The notes under the pieces: generated by a model
The model's database searches: none
Seen by the model: only the letters and a program-made list of their open reading frames with translations
What the model was told of the DNA's origin: nothing
Part shown: positions 33,715 through 44,225 of the stretch, in pieces
Numbering within the stretch: the stretch's first letter is position 1
Layout of the letters: every line of letters begins with the position of its first letter
Made by a program: the position numbers and the translations under genes
Assembly: GCA_964036315.1 (NCBI GenBank)
Contig: OZ038487.1
Span: 54,083,275 to 54,147,274 of the forward strand
Length of the DNA: 64,000 nucleotides
Direction of reading: 5' to 3'
Origin: Acanthosepion esculentum
Lineage: Eukaryota; Mollusca; Cephalopoda; Sepiida; Sepiidae

Positions 33715-34425
33715 GTGGAATTAAGGAAGTAAAGGAAAGCAAGAAGAAAGAACTAAACATCAATTGCAAGAAAACAGAATACATGGTTGTTAGCAAAAAG
33801 AACAGTCCAACATGCAAATTAGGAATTGTCAATACCAAAATCAAACAATACAAGAATTTAAATATCTGAAATACTGGAGAGCATGGCACTGATATCCAAA
33901 AGTGCATTGGGATAGTAAAAGATGCCATCCTAAAACTAAGCAAAATATTAAAACAGGAAAATTTTGTTAGAAACAAAAAAAAGAGTAGTAGATGCTTGCC
34001 AATGGTAGTAGATGCTTGCCAATCTCCTTGTAGATGAAGAAGTAACTTGAAGCAAGAGAAATGTGGTTCTACCGAAGGTTGCTAATAATATCATGCTTCG
34101 AACATGTTAATAAAGTTTTAAAGAAAAAATGGAAACAAAAAGGAAACATACTTAATATCTGAAAGAGATAGTTGAAATTTCTAGGGTACATAATGAGGAA
34201 AGAGGGCTTAGGAAATTTGATACTTACAGGATAGGTTGAAAGCGAGAGGAACAGAGGAATACAATGCATATTAGCTAGAGAGGTTGAGTAAATAGATGGT
34301 AGAACAGTTTTTATAAGAGATGACAAAATTTATTAAAAGCTTTAAAGGACAGAAAATTGTGAAGAGCCATGATCACCAACATTCTGAAGGAACACAGCAA
34401 GAAGAAGAAGAAGCAGCAGCAAAAT
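33715..34425 (+). mobile_element. RTE-type LINE, thumb region to 3' end
   Basis: Encodes 'MVVSKKNSPTCKLGIVNTKI', then words equal to the 'ILKLSKILKQENF' region, 'REMWFYRRLL' and 'LKFLGYIMRKEGLGNL', in the same order as 39690-40181. It ends in AAGAAGAAGAAG, the short-repeat tail usual for RTE elements. Frameshifted. A 19-bp phrase (AGTAGTAGATGCTTGCCAA) near 33986-34021 is tandemly doubled. Confidence 0.75.
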
Positions 34426-35044
34426 CTTTCAGATCTCTCATTAGAATCATTGGCTTCATATTTTTCTGGGTCTATTTATTATGTTGATAGAAGTTAAATA
34501 GTTATCTATTTTATAAGCTGTATCACTTTGCTAGTAAAATACTCATGATTTTAGTTTGGTGTATTTTTTAATTTTGTGCCTTTTTATAACAGATGCTTGA
34601 ATCCCGATATGAGCTTAATCTGACTCTGACAAAAAAGAAGGCTAGATAAAAAGGAAAAGAAAAGCCAAAGATGATAAGAGGAAGAGGAAAGCAGACAAGC
34701 TCACTGTTTTCAGATATTTTGTTTTTTACTCCTTTGCCCTTAGGATGTTTAAATTGCATGATTTTTTAGTTAATGCATATTTTCTTTTGGAGCATGATGG
34801 CAAACAATGCAGTAATTGTATAGGTAATCACAGAGTTGAAAATAAGGCCAAAAATAGATATCAAAATGAGGAAATCAATCTAAATGCAGACATTGAATTT
34901 TTCAAGACAAAATGTTCACTGTTTTTTTCTTCGTTTTTTTCCCATGCTCTGATTTAACAGAAGAAAATTTAAAACTGAGAGAAAAGTGGGAGGTTATTAA
35001 AAGTGATATGTCTTGGAAAGGGATATATTTGTTCGAATTAGCTA
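34426..35044. other. no recognisable feature
   Basis: No supported gene. A 70-codon frame at 34745-34957 has no recognisable motif. Confidence 0.5.
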
Positions 35045-35275
35045 AGTGGTATTGGCTACTGTAACCGAGTAGTACAATCTAGCAGGTAGCCGTAATCGAC
35101 TGGTACTCGTCGTAGTCAATAGGTGTAGGCAATAGGCGTAGACCAATAGGATAGCCAATGGTGTAGTCCAATGGGCGTCCTCTCTATACCTCCACATCAG
35201 CCTATATTTATGGCTGACACCAGCCAATCATATTACTGTGAGGGGGAACTTAGGTGTATGCATATTCATTACATC
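35045..35275 (+). promoter_or_regulatory. CCAAT-box cluster with TATA, promoter-like
   Basis: Three perfect CCAAT boxes (near 35142, 35154 and 35169) and two near-matches (TCAAT, GCAAT) follow each other at about 12-16 bp spacing in a GTAG.CAATAGG-type short repeat. TATATTTA lies about 35 bp downstream within CAGCCTATATTTATGGCTG, and another CCAAT (35223) follows. The block is GC-richer and CpG-containing relative to its surroundings. It may be an LTR U3 region or a host promoter; no gene is visible on either side. Confidence 0.4.
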
Positions 35276-35654
35276 AAAAAGTAATAAAAGAAAAGAAAAC
35301 TGAAAATAAAAACTGGAAAAATTTGAGAGAATGAAAAGAAGGGGAAAAATGAAATTGATATAAATTTAAAGAAGAAAAAAAAAAGAACAACAAGAAAAGA
35401 TAGAAATCCTGCTTTGTGGCTGGGATACTTATTTCCAACTTATGACAGAAGTCATTCATCAAGCCCAGATAAAATGCAGCAATTTTGAATGATGATTTTC
35501 ATGGTAGTCACACCCTCTCTATTTGGAAGTTCATCAAACACAATCTCCATCCTACTCAACATTTTCCTCTGACTTTTTCTATTGTGCCATACTAAAGTAA
35601 TGTTTGGTTACCCATTTCCAAGATTTAAAGTATATATGTAAGATTGATGGCTAC
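35276..35654. other. no recognisable feature
   Basis: An A/G-rich stretch (35275-35400) and plain sequence. No gene supported. Confidence 0.5.
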
Positions 35655-36025
35655 TCACATCAGAGTATACCCATTTGATGGGATGGCTAACTAATCCATA
35701 TTGAAGAAGCCTGCTCAGATACATTCATGTTTCTTCAACACCCACAGAAATCACATTGAACAAAGCCAGTATGGTCAAACATTTGGTCACAATGACTTGT
35801 GACTTTATGCTAGCATAACCATCAATGGCTTCCAAACAGTTTGGGCTTACCTAATTTCACTTACAAGGTTTGAGTCAACATGTGGTAAGTTTTTTTTCAG
35901 GCATTTTTCAATGTTGCTGATATTATCAAGAAATCAATTATCTGACAAATTGTCCATGGTGACATTTGAACCCAAATTCTGAGGTTGAAACATTCTAGCT
36001 ACTCAACCACATGTCAATTTATGTG
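35655..36025 (-). mobile_element. family B interspersed repeat (SINE-like)
   Basis: Blocks in order: GGCTAACTAATCCATATTG, TTCAACACCCACAGAAATC, AATGACTTGTGACTTTATGC, TTTCACTTACAAGGTTTGAG, GACAAATTGTCCATGGTGAC and TTTGAACCCAAATTCTGAGG. The minus-strand 5' end is tRNA-like. Confidence 0.65.
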
Positions 36026-36066
36026 AATGTAAACTAAGTAAATAATCCCCATATACTTGCACAAAG

Positions 36067-36290
36067 GAGGCACGGTGGAGTAATAGATAGCGGCTTGGAT
36101 TGAGGAATTGGAGAGCTGAGTTCTAATTCTAGTCAAATCCATTACATTCGCTTACATGCTAATACCCTTGGGAAAGGTATGAATCATCTTCTCCTTCCAG
36201 GACAGACTGGGTTCTGTAGCCTTCAATGACAACTGGTCTACTGCAGAAAGAAATGGTAACCTACTGTGGGAAAAAATCCGCCTCATCAGT
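36067..36290 (+). mobile_element. tRNA-derived SINE (family A)
   Basis: Best head of the GGCACGGTGG subfamily: AGGCACGGTGGAGTAATAG, then a box-B-like GAGTTCTAATTCTAG, then CTAATACCCTTGGGAAAGG and GACTGGGTTCTGTAGCC. Same order as 58780-58990 and 905-1443 on the other strand. Confidence 0.75.
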
Positions 36291-36424
36291 CATGTATCAA
36301 ACATACATGATCCCCTAAGTGTGTATCATGCATGGCACATAACTGGCTGATACTTGCACAGCCGTTCATTTTAGGACTGAAATTGTTGCATATTTCCAGT
36401 CATTTCAAGCTCTAGGTCAGTTGC

Positions 36425-37655
36425 TGATGTATTAACAATTATTCATGAAAGAGTAGGAATGGTGAAGCTCAGGCTGTTGCTTTGGACACCGCAAAAGCAT
36501 TCAACAGGGTTTGGCATAATGATCTTCTTCACAAGTTGAAAAGTTATGATGTCCCTGGACAAATTTTTGAACTGATTCAGTCTTTCTTAACAAGTCATGA
36601 AATGAAAGTTATCCTGAATGGCCACTCTTCTAGATCCTTTCATACTAATGCAGATCTCCCCCGCTAGGGATCTATCCTTGGTCGAACTTTGTTTTAATTA
36701 TCATTAATAATATTCCTGATAGTATTTTGGTGTCTATGCTGATGACGCAACCATTTACTCCTGTCTCGATAGTAAATCTGATCAGTTCGATATAGTCAAA
36801 TTGGTGGCTGATCTAAAAAATGACCTACAGTCAGTTGTTAACTGGGGCAAAGAATGGCTTGTAAATTTTAACACATTCAAAACAAAACTGCTATTAATCA
36901 TCTGAAAGGCTCCCCACTTTCTGCCTTCCATTGGCATGGCTGATGCTATCCTCCAGGAGAACAACTCATTGCAACTTTATTGGGCTAACATTCTCAGCTG
37001 ACATGAAGTGGAAAGACTATACTGAATCCATTGTTTGGTCAACTGTGAAGAAGTTTAATTCACTGTGTTGTGTTAGACAATTTTTCTCTTCAGAATCTAT
37101 CTTGCATATCTGTAAGTCCACCATTTGCCCATGCTTAGAATAGTGCTCCTGCTATATATCTAGAAATCCTTGATAAAATCCAAAGAAGAATCAGCAATAT
37201 TATTGGTCCTGACCTGGTGTCTCAACTTCAGTCACTTTCCCATTGCTGTAATGCATTTTCCCTGTGTCTTTACTACAAATACTTTCAATTGTTCATATGA
37301 GCACTTCACTATGGTACCTAGACTTTATGAATTTAAGCACAGTACTAGACTGGTAACAAAGTCTCATCAATTTACAGTTCAGTTGGCTAGTTGTAACCGT
37401 AAGTTCTATACTAACAGTTTCTTTTCCCACACTTCTCACTTGTGAAACTCTCTTCTGGCTTCATGCTTTCCAGTGAACATTGATCTTCAAAAATTTAAAT
37501 GTAATGTCAATCGTTATCTACTGTCTTCCTAATTACTCTCCTATTGTTCTCGCTCCTTAGTAATGATTCTGTTTTCTAATTCTTTCACACCCACTAACCC
37601 TTTGCATCTTGGTGGCTTTATTGCCTTGGGGTAAATCCAATTAAAAAAAAAAAGT
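36425..37655 (+). pseudogene. LINE family 1 reverse transcriptase, 3' half (CR1/Jockey-like)
   Basis: A retrotransposon ORF2 remnant whose product would reverse-transcribe its RNA at the target site. In order: 'DTAKAFNRVWHNDLLHKLKS' (36482 on), 'SFLTSHEMKVILNGHSS', then the RT core with YADD at 36735-36746 ('VYADDATIYSCLD'), 'LVADLKNDLQSVVNWGKEWL', a post-RT part with 'SESILHICKSTICPCLE', 'LVPRLYEFKHSTRL'-like words, the serine-rich end, and a 3' UTR with CCCTTTGCATCTTGGTGGC ending in poly-A at 37642. The endonuclease is missing. At least six frameshifts or stops. Other fragments in the window belong to this family. Confidence 0.85.
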
Positions 37656-37799
37656 AATACCATAAATTTTGAATGCTGATTTTGAGTACTTTTGGTTTTG
37701 TGACATAAGCTAACCTTACTAAACATTGAAAGAGAAAATATGTGAAGTAAAAAAGAAACTAGTATGGGAGAAAAGGAACAAAGATAAAGGTGTATCTTA

Positions 37800-37945
37800 T
37801 TTTCTATGCACCATGTCCTTTCAGGACGTTGACAATCATGGCCCTCCACAACTTCTTGTCCTTTTTAGCTCTTACTAACATTTGTCTTTTTGTTATATCT
37901 CCTAATCCTTGTTCTGCCAACCATATATACAAGCTCATTAGGTAG
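37800..37945 (-). mobile_element. RTE-type LINE 3' fragment
   Basis: Begins at the 3' terminus with TGCACCATGTCCTTTCAGGA, then CTCCACAACTTCTTGTCC and CAAGCTCATTAGGTAGG, where it stops abruptly at a plus-strand LINE family 1 segment. Confidence 0.65.
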
Positions 37946-37949
37946 GTTA

Positions 37950-38085
37950 TGTGAAGCTAAGTTTTATAATTTCACCGTTGAAATTGTTTGTTGCAACCAT
38001 AAGTTCTGTGCTAATAGTTTATTCTCCAGCACGTTTTGCTTGTAGCCACTCTCTGCTGGCTTCCTGCTTTCCTGTCAACTTCTTC
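37950..38085 (+). mobile_element. LINE family 1 fragment within an RTE mosaic
   Basis: Contains the C-terminal piece with TGTTGCAACCATAAGTTCTG and CTCTCTGCTGGCTTCCTGC, matching 37370-37470. It is sandwiched between minus-strand RTE pieces. Confidence 0.55.
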
Positions 38086-38170
38086 CCTTGTGTGCCATGC
38101 CCCTTTAGGACATAGGTGATCATGGTCATCTACATCTTCCTGCCCCTTTGTTGTGGAGGAAATAAGACAT
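38086..38170 (-). mobile_element. RTE-type LINE 3' terminal fragment
   Basis: Another 3' terminus (GTGCCATGCCCCTTTAGGAC, ATAGGTGATCATGGTC). Its upstream part may be 38300-38532, with about 130 bp of unrelated sequence between. Confidence 0.5.
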
Positions 38171-38299
38171 TCCTGGTGACACAAATGAACTAGGCAAAAT
38201 GCCGTAAATAAAGAACTCAAAATGAGTCAGTTGAAGTTCATTGGAGTCAGAATTCTAAGCAAAGACATAATATTATAACCGCTAGGAGTGAGTTATAAC

Positions 38300-38532
38300 A
38301 CCCTTGTAGCTCTTAATAAATTTTGTCTTTTTCTTATTTCTCGCAAGCCCTATTCTGCCATTCCTCTGCTGAAGCCCATCTAGTATGTTACATGCTGCTT
38401 TCCCCAGTCCCTCTTTCTCTCAATCTGTCCCTTGTATCTGATTTTCCAAGCCGTCCACCCTCATTACATGTCTTAGAAATTTCAATTGCTTCTTCAAGTA
38501 TAAGTTTTCTTTTTGTTTCCATTCTCTCTCCG
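38300..38532 (-). mobile_element. RTE-type LINE 3' fragment
   Basis: Minus strand encodes 'LKKQLKFLRHVMRVDGLENQ', the family C-terminal words. It breaks at 38533, where a different repeat (family E) begins. Confidence 0.65.
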
Positions 38533-38705
38533 TCCTGGGTACGACGTTAAACTGCATCCAACAGCAAGGCCTCTGATCAGGAGGTTTTGAGGAAGCGTGG
38601 AACCACCTCTTAATTGCTGGTGTTCCCAGGTCCACCCAGACCCGGGGTGGTAGCACCTGTTGGGGTCCCAGCTATGGGCAAATAGTGAACTTCCAGGTCT
38701 TTCCC
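38533..38705 (+). mobile_element. family E interspersed repeat, source of the 30-bp minisatellite
   Basis: GCCTCTGATCAGGAGGTTTT, ACCACCTCTTAATTGCTG and CCAGCTATGGGCAAATAGT also occur in order at 58425-58560. Its first 30 bp (from CGTCCTGGGTACGACG) equal one unit of the following minisatellite. Origin of the family is unknown; a LINE 5'/SINE-type piece is possible. Confidence 0.6.
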
Positions 38706-38980
38706 ACGTCCTGGGTATGATGATAAACTACATCCGCGTCCTGGGTATGACGACAAACTACATCCGCGTCCTGGGTATGACGACAAACTACATCCGCGTC
38801 CTGGGTATGACGACAAACTACATTCGCGTCCTGGGTATGACGACAAACTACATCCGCGTCCTGGGTATGACGACAAACTACATCCGCCTCCTGGGTATGA
38901 CGACAAACTACATTCGCGTCCTGGGTATGACGACAAACTACATCTGCGTCCTGGGTATGACGACAAACTACATCCGCATA
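38706..38980. repeat. 30-bp minisatellite, nine copies
   Basis: CTGGGTATGACGACAAACTA starts at 38711, 38741, 38771, 38801, 38831, 38861, 38891, 38921 and 38951. The first copy has two changes (GATGATAAAC). Because 30 is a multiple of three and no frame holds a stop, three frames stay open on both strands and give 10-residue peptide repeats; these are not evidence for a gene. Confidence 0.97.
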
Positions 38981-39039
38981 TTTGATAAATATTATCAACA
39001 AAATAATTGCGTTTTTATAAAGATCACAAAAGACCAGAA

Positions 39040-39590
39040 TGAAAATGAAAAAATATTATTACCAGCTCTACGTTTTTGAAAAATATTATTACCAGATATA
39101 TGTTTTTGAAAAAAAAACATTACCAGCTCTACGTTTTTGGAAAAAACATTATTACCAGCTCTACGTTTTTGAAAAAATATTATTACCAGCTCTACGTTTT
39201 TGGAAAAAACATTATTACCAGCTCTACGTTTTTGAAAAAATATTATTACCAGCTCTACGTTTTTGAAAAATTTTATTACCAGCTCTACGTTTTTAAAAAA
39301 ATATTATTACCAGCTCTACATTTTTGGAAAAATACTATTACCAGCTCTACGTTTTTGAAAAAATATTATTACCAGCTCTACGTTTTTGAAAAAATATTAT
39401 TACCAGCTATACGTTTTTGAAAAAAATATTATTACCAGCTCTACGTTTTTGAAAAAAAACATTATTACCAGCTCTACGTTTTTGAAAAAATATTATTACC
39501 AGCTCTACGTTTTTGAAAAAATATTATTGCCAGATATATGTTTTTGAAAAGATATTATTGCCAACTATACTTTTTGGAAAAAAACTTTTC
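39040..39590. repeat. 29-33-bp minisatellite, about 17 copies
   Basis: Unit ACCAGCTCTACGTTTTTG plus an A-run and TATTATT. Length varies because of the A-run (spacings about 29-34). Edge copies have the variant CCAGATATATG. Open frames with repeated YYQLYVFE-type peptides are by-products. Confidence 0.96.
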
Positions 39591-39689
39591 TTTCAACCTT
39601 TTATCCAAAATAACCAACTTAAATTCATAAATTAATAAGGCTTCGGCATAAATTGACCCAAATAGGAGTTGACATGCCGTTAAATCCAA

Positions 39690-40470
39690 CATCCATCCAT
39701 CCATTCTCTCTCTAACCTCATTGTTGCTCACATGTTCAGCCCATAGGATCCTCAGCATCTTTCTGTAGAACCACATTTCTGTTGCTTCAGGTCTGTTCTT
39801 CATTTTTGAGGTGATTGTTCAGCATTCTCTGGCATATACGAGGACAGATATCATGTAATAGTTCAGTACTTTTTTCTTTGTTTCCAATGAAATTATTCTG
39901 TCTCTTAATACTCTGCTTTGCTTTTGGAATGCATCTTTGGCTATCCTGATACATCTTGGGAACTCAGTGTTGTACTTTCTGTCATCTGTTAGAATACTTC
40001 CCACATATTTAAATTTCTGTACCTGCTTGATTTTAGTAATACTCACCTGTAATTTATATTTTGGGCTCATCCTTTTGCAGATAACCATGCTTTCTGCTTT
40101 CTTGTAGTTTATGATTACTCCTTTTATCATTACTTTCTGTAGGAACTTTTGTAGTTTCCTTTCCATGTCTGCTATCAACAATGTGTCATCTGCATATTTT
40201 ATACTATTAAGATTGTAGCTGCCAATAATGAATCCTGGTAGGTCTTCTAATTCTCAAAGAATCGTCTCACTCTATAGGTTGAATAAATCTGGTGAGAAAA
40301 ACATATACTTGTCTTACACCCTTTTCTAGTTTTGTGTATCTGCTGAAGTCATTTTCTGTTTATATGCAGGCAGTTTGCTGCCAGTATGGATTCTTGATTA
40401 TTCTAATGTCTTTCCCGAATATGTTACGGTTACTGAGCAGCTCTAGCAGATCTTTGTGGTGTACTTTGTT
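39690..40470 (-). pseudogene. RTE-type LINE reverse transcriptase fragment
   Basis: Minus strand: RT palm motif 'KYADD' at 40185-40196 preceded by 'GSYNLNSI', then 'LLIADMERKLQKFLQ', 'KGVIINYKKAESMVICKRM', 'ITKIKQVQKFKYVGSILTDD', 'RCIRIAKDAFQKQSRVL' and 'NRNVVLQKDAEDPMG'. Text between 40200 and 40470 encodes the region before the palm with a few stops ('F.GFIIGS', 'SPDLFNL'). The order fits RTE/BovB-type ORF2. 5' end absent and 3' end cut near 39690. This is the best-kept RT palm of this family here. Confidence 0.85.
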
Positions 40471-40580
40471 GATCTTTTATTGTCCTAACTGTTTCTTTCA
40501 CTCTCAGTAACCCCTTGCATCCTAGTGGCTTTTATTGCCTTGTCTGGGGTGGAATGATTAAAGAAAAAAGAAATAAATAA
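40471..40580 (+). mobile_element. LINE family 1 3' tail
   Basis: CTCAGTAACCCCTTGCATCC, AGTGGCTTTTATTGCC and GGGGTGGAATGATTAAAG, the family 3' terminus, joined directly to the 5' truncation point of the RTE fragment. Confidence 0.7.
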
Positions 40581-40904
40581 TAGTAAAACATTAAAATGAA
40601 AGAAAATACTAGTCTTATTTATAAAAGTGGTTAACGGTGTATTATTTTAAACATGGCATTGTATCATTAAGGTCTAGATTTAAATATTTCAGATGCTTTT
40701 GTGAGATAACTGGTGAAAGAATCTCACAAAGCAAAGGAAGAAATATAACCGTCACAATCCAGTGGTTTAAAGAATGTAATAACAAACAGATGTTAATGTC
40801 AGTTTTGTGATATATTGTGTTTATCTCATGGGGATATCTTCTGTAAGGACAATCTCTTAATATGTATTCAAACATACATCTGCATTTTCACATTATAATG
40901 TAGG

Positions 40905-41410
40905 GTTGTTAGTTGTTGCTTTTTCTTTCATTATTTTGGTTTATTTGTTTTATTTCATGTTTTTTATCTTATCCTTTTACAGTTCTATTCTTTGCTTTCC
41001 ATTTTTCTTCCTTATTTCTTCTGAGTGGCATTTTTGCATTTATTTAAATTTTTATATTTCATTTTCTCTCTTTTTTTTACAGGTAAAATTCTTTTTTTTC
41101 ATATTTTTTTTATTTATTTACAGTTCAATTTATTTTATTCTATCTTCTTTATTTGTTTTGGTTTTTTCAATATTTGCTTTTTTTTTCCTTTTTGTAATCA
41201 TCAGAATATTAAAAATAATTAGAAACAGCAGCTATCAATTTGTTTAATAAATATTTTTAATTTTTGCTCACATTTCTGTTTTATCTTTCTTTTACTCTTT
41301 CTTCACTGATTCTGTTTTCCTTCTTTCATTCTCCTTAATTAAACCTTCTTTTTTTTTCTTTCTCCCTGATTAACTGTCCTTTTTTTTTCTTCCTGACATT
41401 TTTCTATATT
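40905..41410. repeat. T-rich polypyrimidine tract, about 500 bp
   Basis: The plus strand is dominated by T with interspersed C and A (TTTTTTTCTTTC-type words). Long Phe/Leu/Ile-rich open frames follow from composition, not from a membrane protein. Confidence 0.75.
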
Positions 41411-42074
41411 TTTCCACCATTTTTCTTTTGCAAAGACTAGGGCTAAAACTCAATAAAAAGAATAGAAAACCTGGAAGAACTGCTAAAAATGCTAAATGAC
41501 TGGATTGAATGGATTTTTAAAAGATATGAAAACTAAAAAGAACTCTCCTGTGCTTAGATTTTGTATAGAGCAAACAATACAAGCAATTTTACAACACATT
41601 GAAAAGATAATTTCTCACGAAGAGACTAAGACCCATGCCCATTGAGGGAAAAATGCTTATTTTATTAGAAATGGATTTTCTTTTCAAAATCTGTGCAGAT
41701 TGAATTTTAGTTTTTTTCTCACTGCATTGACTTTCTTCTTTTTTTTTTCTTTGTTCAAATCGTTTTAATAACAAAAGATACACATGCACATGAATAAATC
41801 TTCAATTCAGTTGAATTCATGTATATTCAGCTTTGGTCCAATGCTTAGAGCAGCAGAAAAACAACCCCAAAATATGAGGTCCTGTCCTAAATCTCAAACT
41901 GTTAAACCTGTTGCAATAAAACTCTCCCGAAAGTTAGCAAAACCAAATATAAAATCAAAGTGTGTTACCCTTGAGATTTGCACAGTTAACTGTATGGAGA
42001 ATGAAACTGGAGTACGCATTTCAAATTCCAGCCTAATCTACTGTGTTAACTTTGGACTTGTGCTCATTGCAAAT
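41411..42074. other. no supported gene; one orphan open frame
   Basis: A 98-codon plus-strand open frame at 41784-42080 has a mixed composition (Cys, Lys, Asn-rich) but no motif is recognised. A minus-strand 'FWGCFSA'-like word near 41850 recalls Tc1 transposases but nothing around it supports that. Confidence 0.4.
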
Positions 42075-42320
42075 GCATGAATCCATCTTCTCTCTCTGCT
42101 TCAGTTATGCATAAAATAGTCTAAGAGAGTGGTCTCTTTAGCCTTGTTTGGTAACTAGTCGAGGAGAAAGATAACTCTAAATTCCAAATTCTAGAGAAGA
42201 TAATAAGAAACCATTCCACTCTCATTCCAAATCATGGCATTGCACAGATTACAAATATTAAAATAAAAAGAAAGCTGTAGAGAGCCATGATCACTTATTT
42301 ACTGAAGAGAAGGAGAATGC
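42075..42320 (+). mobile_element. SINE family A, 3'-extended fragment
   Basis: AATCCATCTTCTCTCTCTGC, GTTTGGTAACTAGTCGAGG, AAAGATAACTCTAAATTCC and GTAGAGAGCCATGATCAC follow the order of 28440-28690. The tRNA-like head is missing. Confidence 0.55.
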
Positions 42321-42754
42321 TTATCATCTGAAAAGTAACACAAGAAATTTTTTTTCACTGATGTGTGTCATTGTTGTCAGTGGCATCACACTCTCAGAAG
42401 ACCATTATTTTTTCATGTCTAAGAGTCAGATTCTCATGCAGTATCTCATGTAGCTACAAAGTCCAGTGTATGTGAAGCAGACACTATCACAGATATTGCA
42501 TGTACCAGCCTATCCCAATGATGTTGATGTGGTGGTATCCTCTCACTGTTTGTATTTTCTCTGTATTCTCTTAGTCACTCTGTAATAAGCTAGTGTTTTC
42601 CCATGTCAATCACCCACTGAAAATTGATTACTGCCATTGAAGGTAGCATTGGGTGGTATTTTCCCAGATGGTAGTGTTGATATTAAATGATATGAAGTCA
42701 TGTTCACAAACATCCTTAGATCGAAGCTGTGTGTAACCAGTTTTTTTTATTTTT
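42321..42754. other. no recognisable feature
   Basis: Moderately GC-richer sequence without a supported gene or shared repeat. Confidence 0.5.
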
Positions 42755-42990
42755 TTATTTTTTTAATCATATCACCCCAAGCAAGGCCGGAGGCCACTAT
42801 CACGCAAGGGGTTAAAGAGGGGGTTGGAGGAAGAGCAGATAGAAGTGGCAAGGGAGGGGATGTGGAGAAAGAGAAAGACAGTGGGTCGATCAAGGCAAGG
42901 GGGCCAAAAAAGATCCGGAGCGAGAGCAGATAGGAATGAGAAATGAAAGGATGTGGAGAAGGGAAAGAGACAGAGAGAGAGTTTTGTCCT
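42755..42990 (-). mobile_element. LINE family 1, 3' UTR fragment
   Basis: T-run, AATCATATCACCCCAAGCAA, GGCCACTATCACGCAAGGGG, then a purine-rich stretch. Same terminus as 20950, 3385 and 55024. Confidence 0.7.
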
Positions 42991-43312
42991 TCCATTTGAA
43001 AGTTCTGCTTAGAGAATATCCTTTGGATTTCTTCCAACACATTGTCGTGTCCATAAAGAAATAAAAAAATGATAGTATAATAAATAATTAAAATAAAATA
43101 ATTATAACAATTATAATTATCATTAATTTACTCTTTCTAAATCAAATTGACCCCACTTTTCTCCTCTGCACACACAAATATGTGACAGTCTCACTATCGG
43201 ACAAACGGTCAATACGGACAGTCCATCAACACTTGTGTCAACGAAAATTTTTTCCTTTTACAGGCCATAATAGTAACATTTATCTATTAGCACACAACAA
43301 AGATTCAAGGTG

Positions 43313-43655
43313 AGAAAACCCAAGACACTTCTTGTATTTTTCCAACCAAATTATCTAGACACTCATTACACACATCTATAAAAAATATACGAGAAAGACT
43401 ATATATACTTTATTTATTTTTATCTTATCATTCTGTTGGACTCCATATTTCATCTACATTTGAACCTAAACTCACAATTTTACTCAACATTACCGTCTCT
43501 CATGTCTCCAACACCAAATAACAACCAGATAATAAATAATATTTGTTTTGTTGTTTCCACTTCTTGCTGTTTCTAATTTTTTATAAGTATTTTTGTATAT
43601 ATATAAACTTTAGGGGACTTATAATTAGTTACTCAGAGCTATAACTCCCAACAAT
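43313..43655. repeat. segmental duplication, copy 1
   Basis: About 340 bp matching 43887-44222 in direct orientation: CACTTCTTGTATTTTTCCA, GACACTCATTACACA, ATCTATAAAAAATATAC, CTCCAACACCA, AATAATATTTGTTTT and TAAGTATTTTTGTATATAT. Identity about 85-90 % by eye. No coding. Confidence 0.85.
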
Positions 43656-43714
43656 ATGTGCTTGTGTATGTAATTCTTAAATCATTAACATTTTAGTACC
43701 CATTATTCTACTAG

Positions 43715-43718
43715 TGGA

Positions 43719-43754
<36 letters not shown>

Positions 43755-43755
43755 T
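43715..43755. repeat. (CA)n (TA)n microsatellite
   Basis: CA array then TA between the two duplicated copies. Confidence 0.93.
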
Positions 43756-43886
43756 ATAGGCCAAATGTTTGGTGCCATCCTCTGGATTAAGTAATTAGTA
43801 AGTTTCATACATTCTTTAGTTTAATTAACTCTTTCTATGCTAGGATGCTGAAAGTATTTAACTCATTAATTTTTTAATGAGAAGGT

Positions 43887-44222
43887 GACCCAAGATACTT
43901 CTTGTATTTTTCCAGCTAAATTATCTGGACACTCATTACACATATCTATAAAAAATATACAAAGACTGTATATACTTTATTTATTGTTATCTTATCATTC
44001 TATCAGATTCCAATCCATATTTGATCTACATCTGACCCCAAATTTTCAATTTTATTCAGTATTACTGTCTTTCATTTCTCCAACACCACATAACAACAAG
44101 ATAATAAATAATATTTGTTTTATTTTCCACATCTTTCTGTTTCTCATTTTTACAAGTATTTTTGTATATATAAATGTAATGGGGCTTTATAATATTTACT
44201 CAAACTTATAACTCCCCTACAA
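43887..44222. repeat. segmental duplication, copy 2
   Basis: Direct repeat of 43313-43655; start-to-start distance about 574 bp. Confidence 0.85.
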
Positions 44223-44225
44223 CAT

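Noticed and set aside
38610..39079. Long repeat-peptide frames that could suggest a secreted repeat protein
   Set aside because: Arise from a 30-bp minisatellite with open frames on both strands; no signal peptide, splice context or unique domain.
40906..41247. 113-codon Phe/Leu/Ile-rich frame as a membrane protein
   Set aside because: Hydrophobicity follows from a T-rich tract.
41784..42080. 98-codon open frame as a novel small protein, or a Tc1 relic on the other strand
   Set aside because: No motif, no acceptor or start context that stands out, and only a seven-residue word resembles Tc1.
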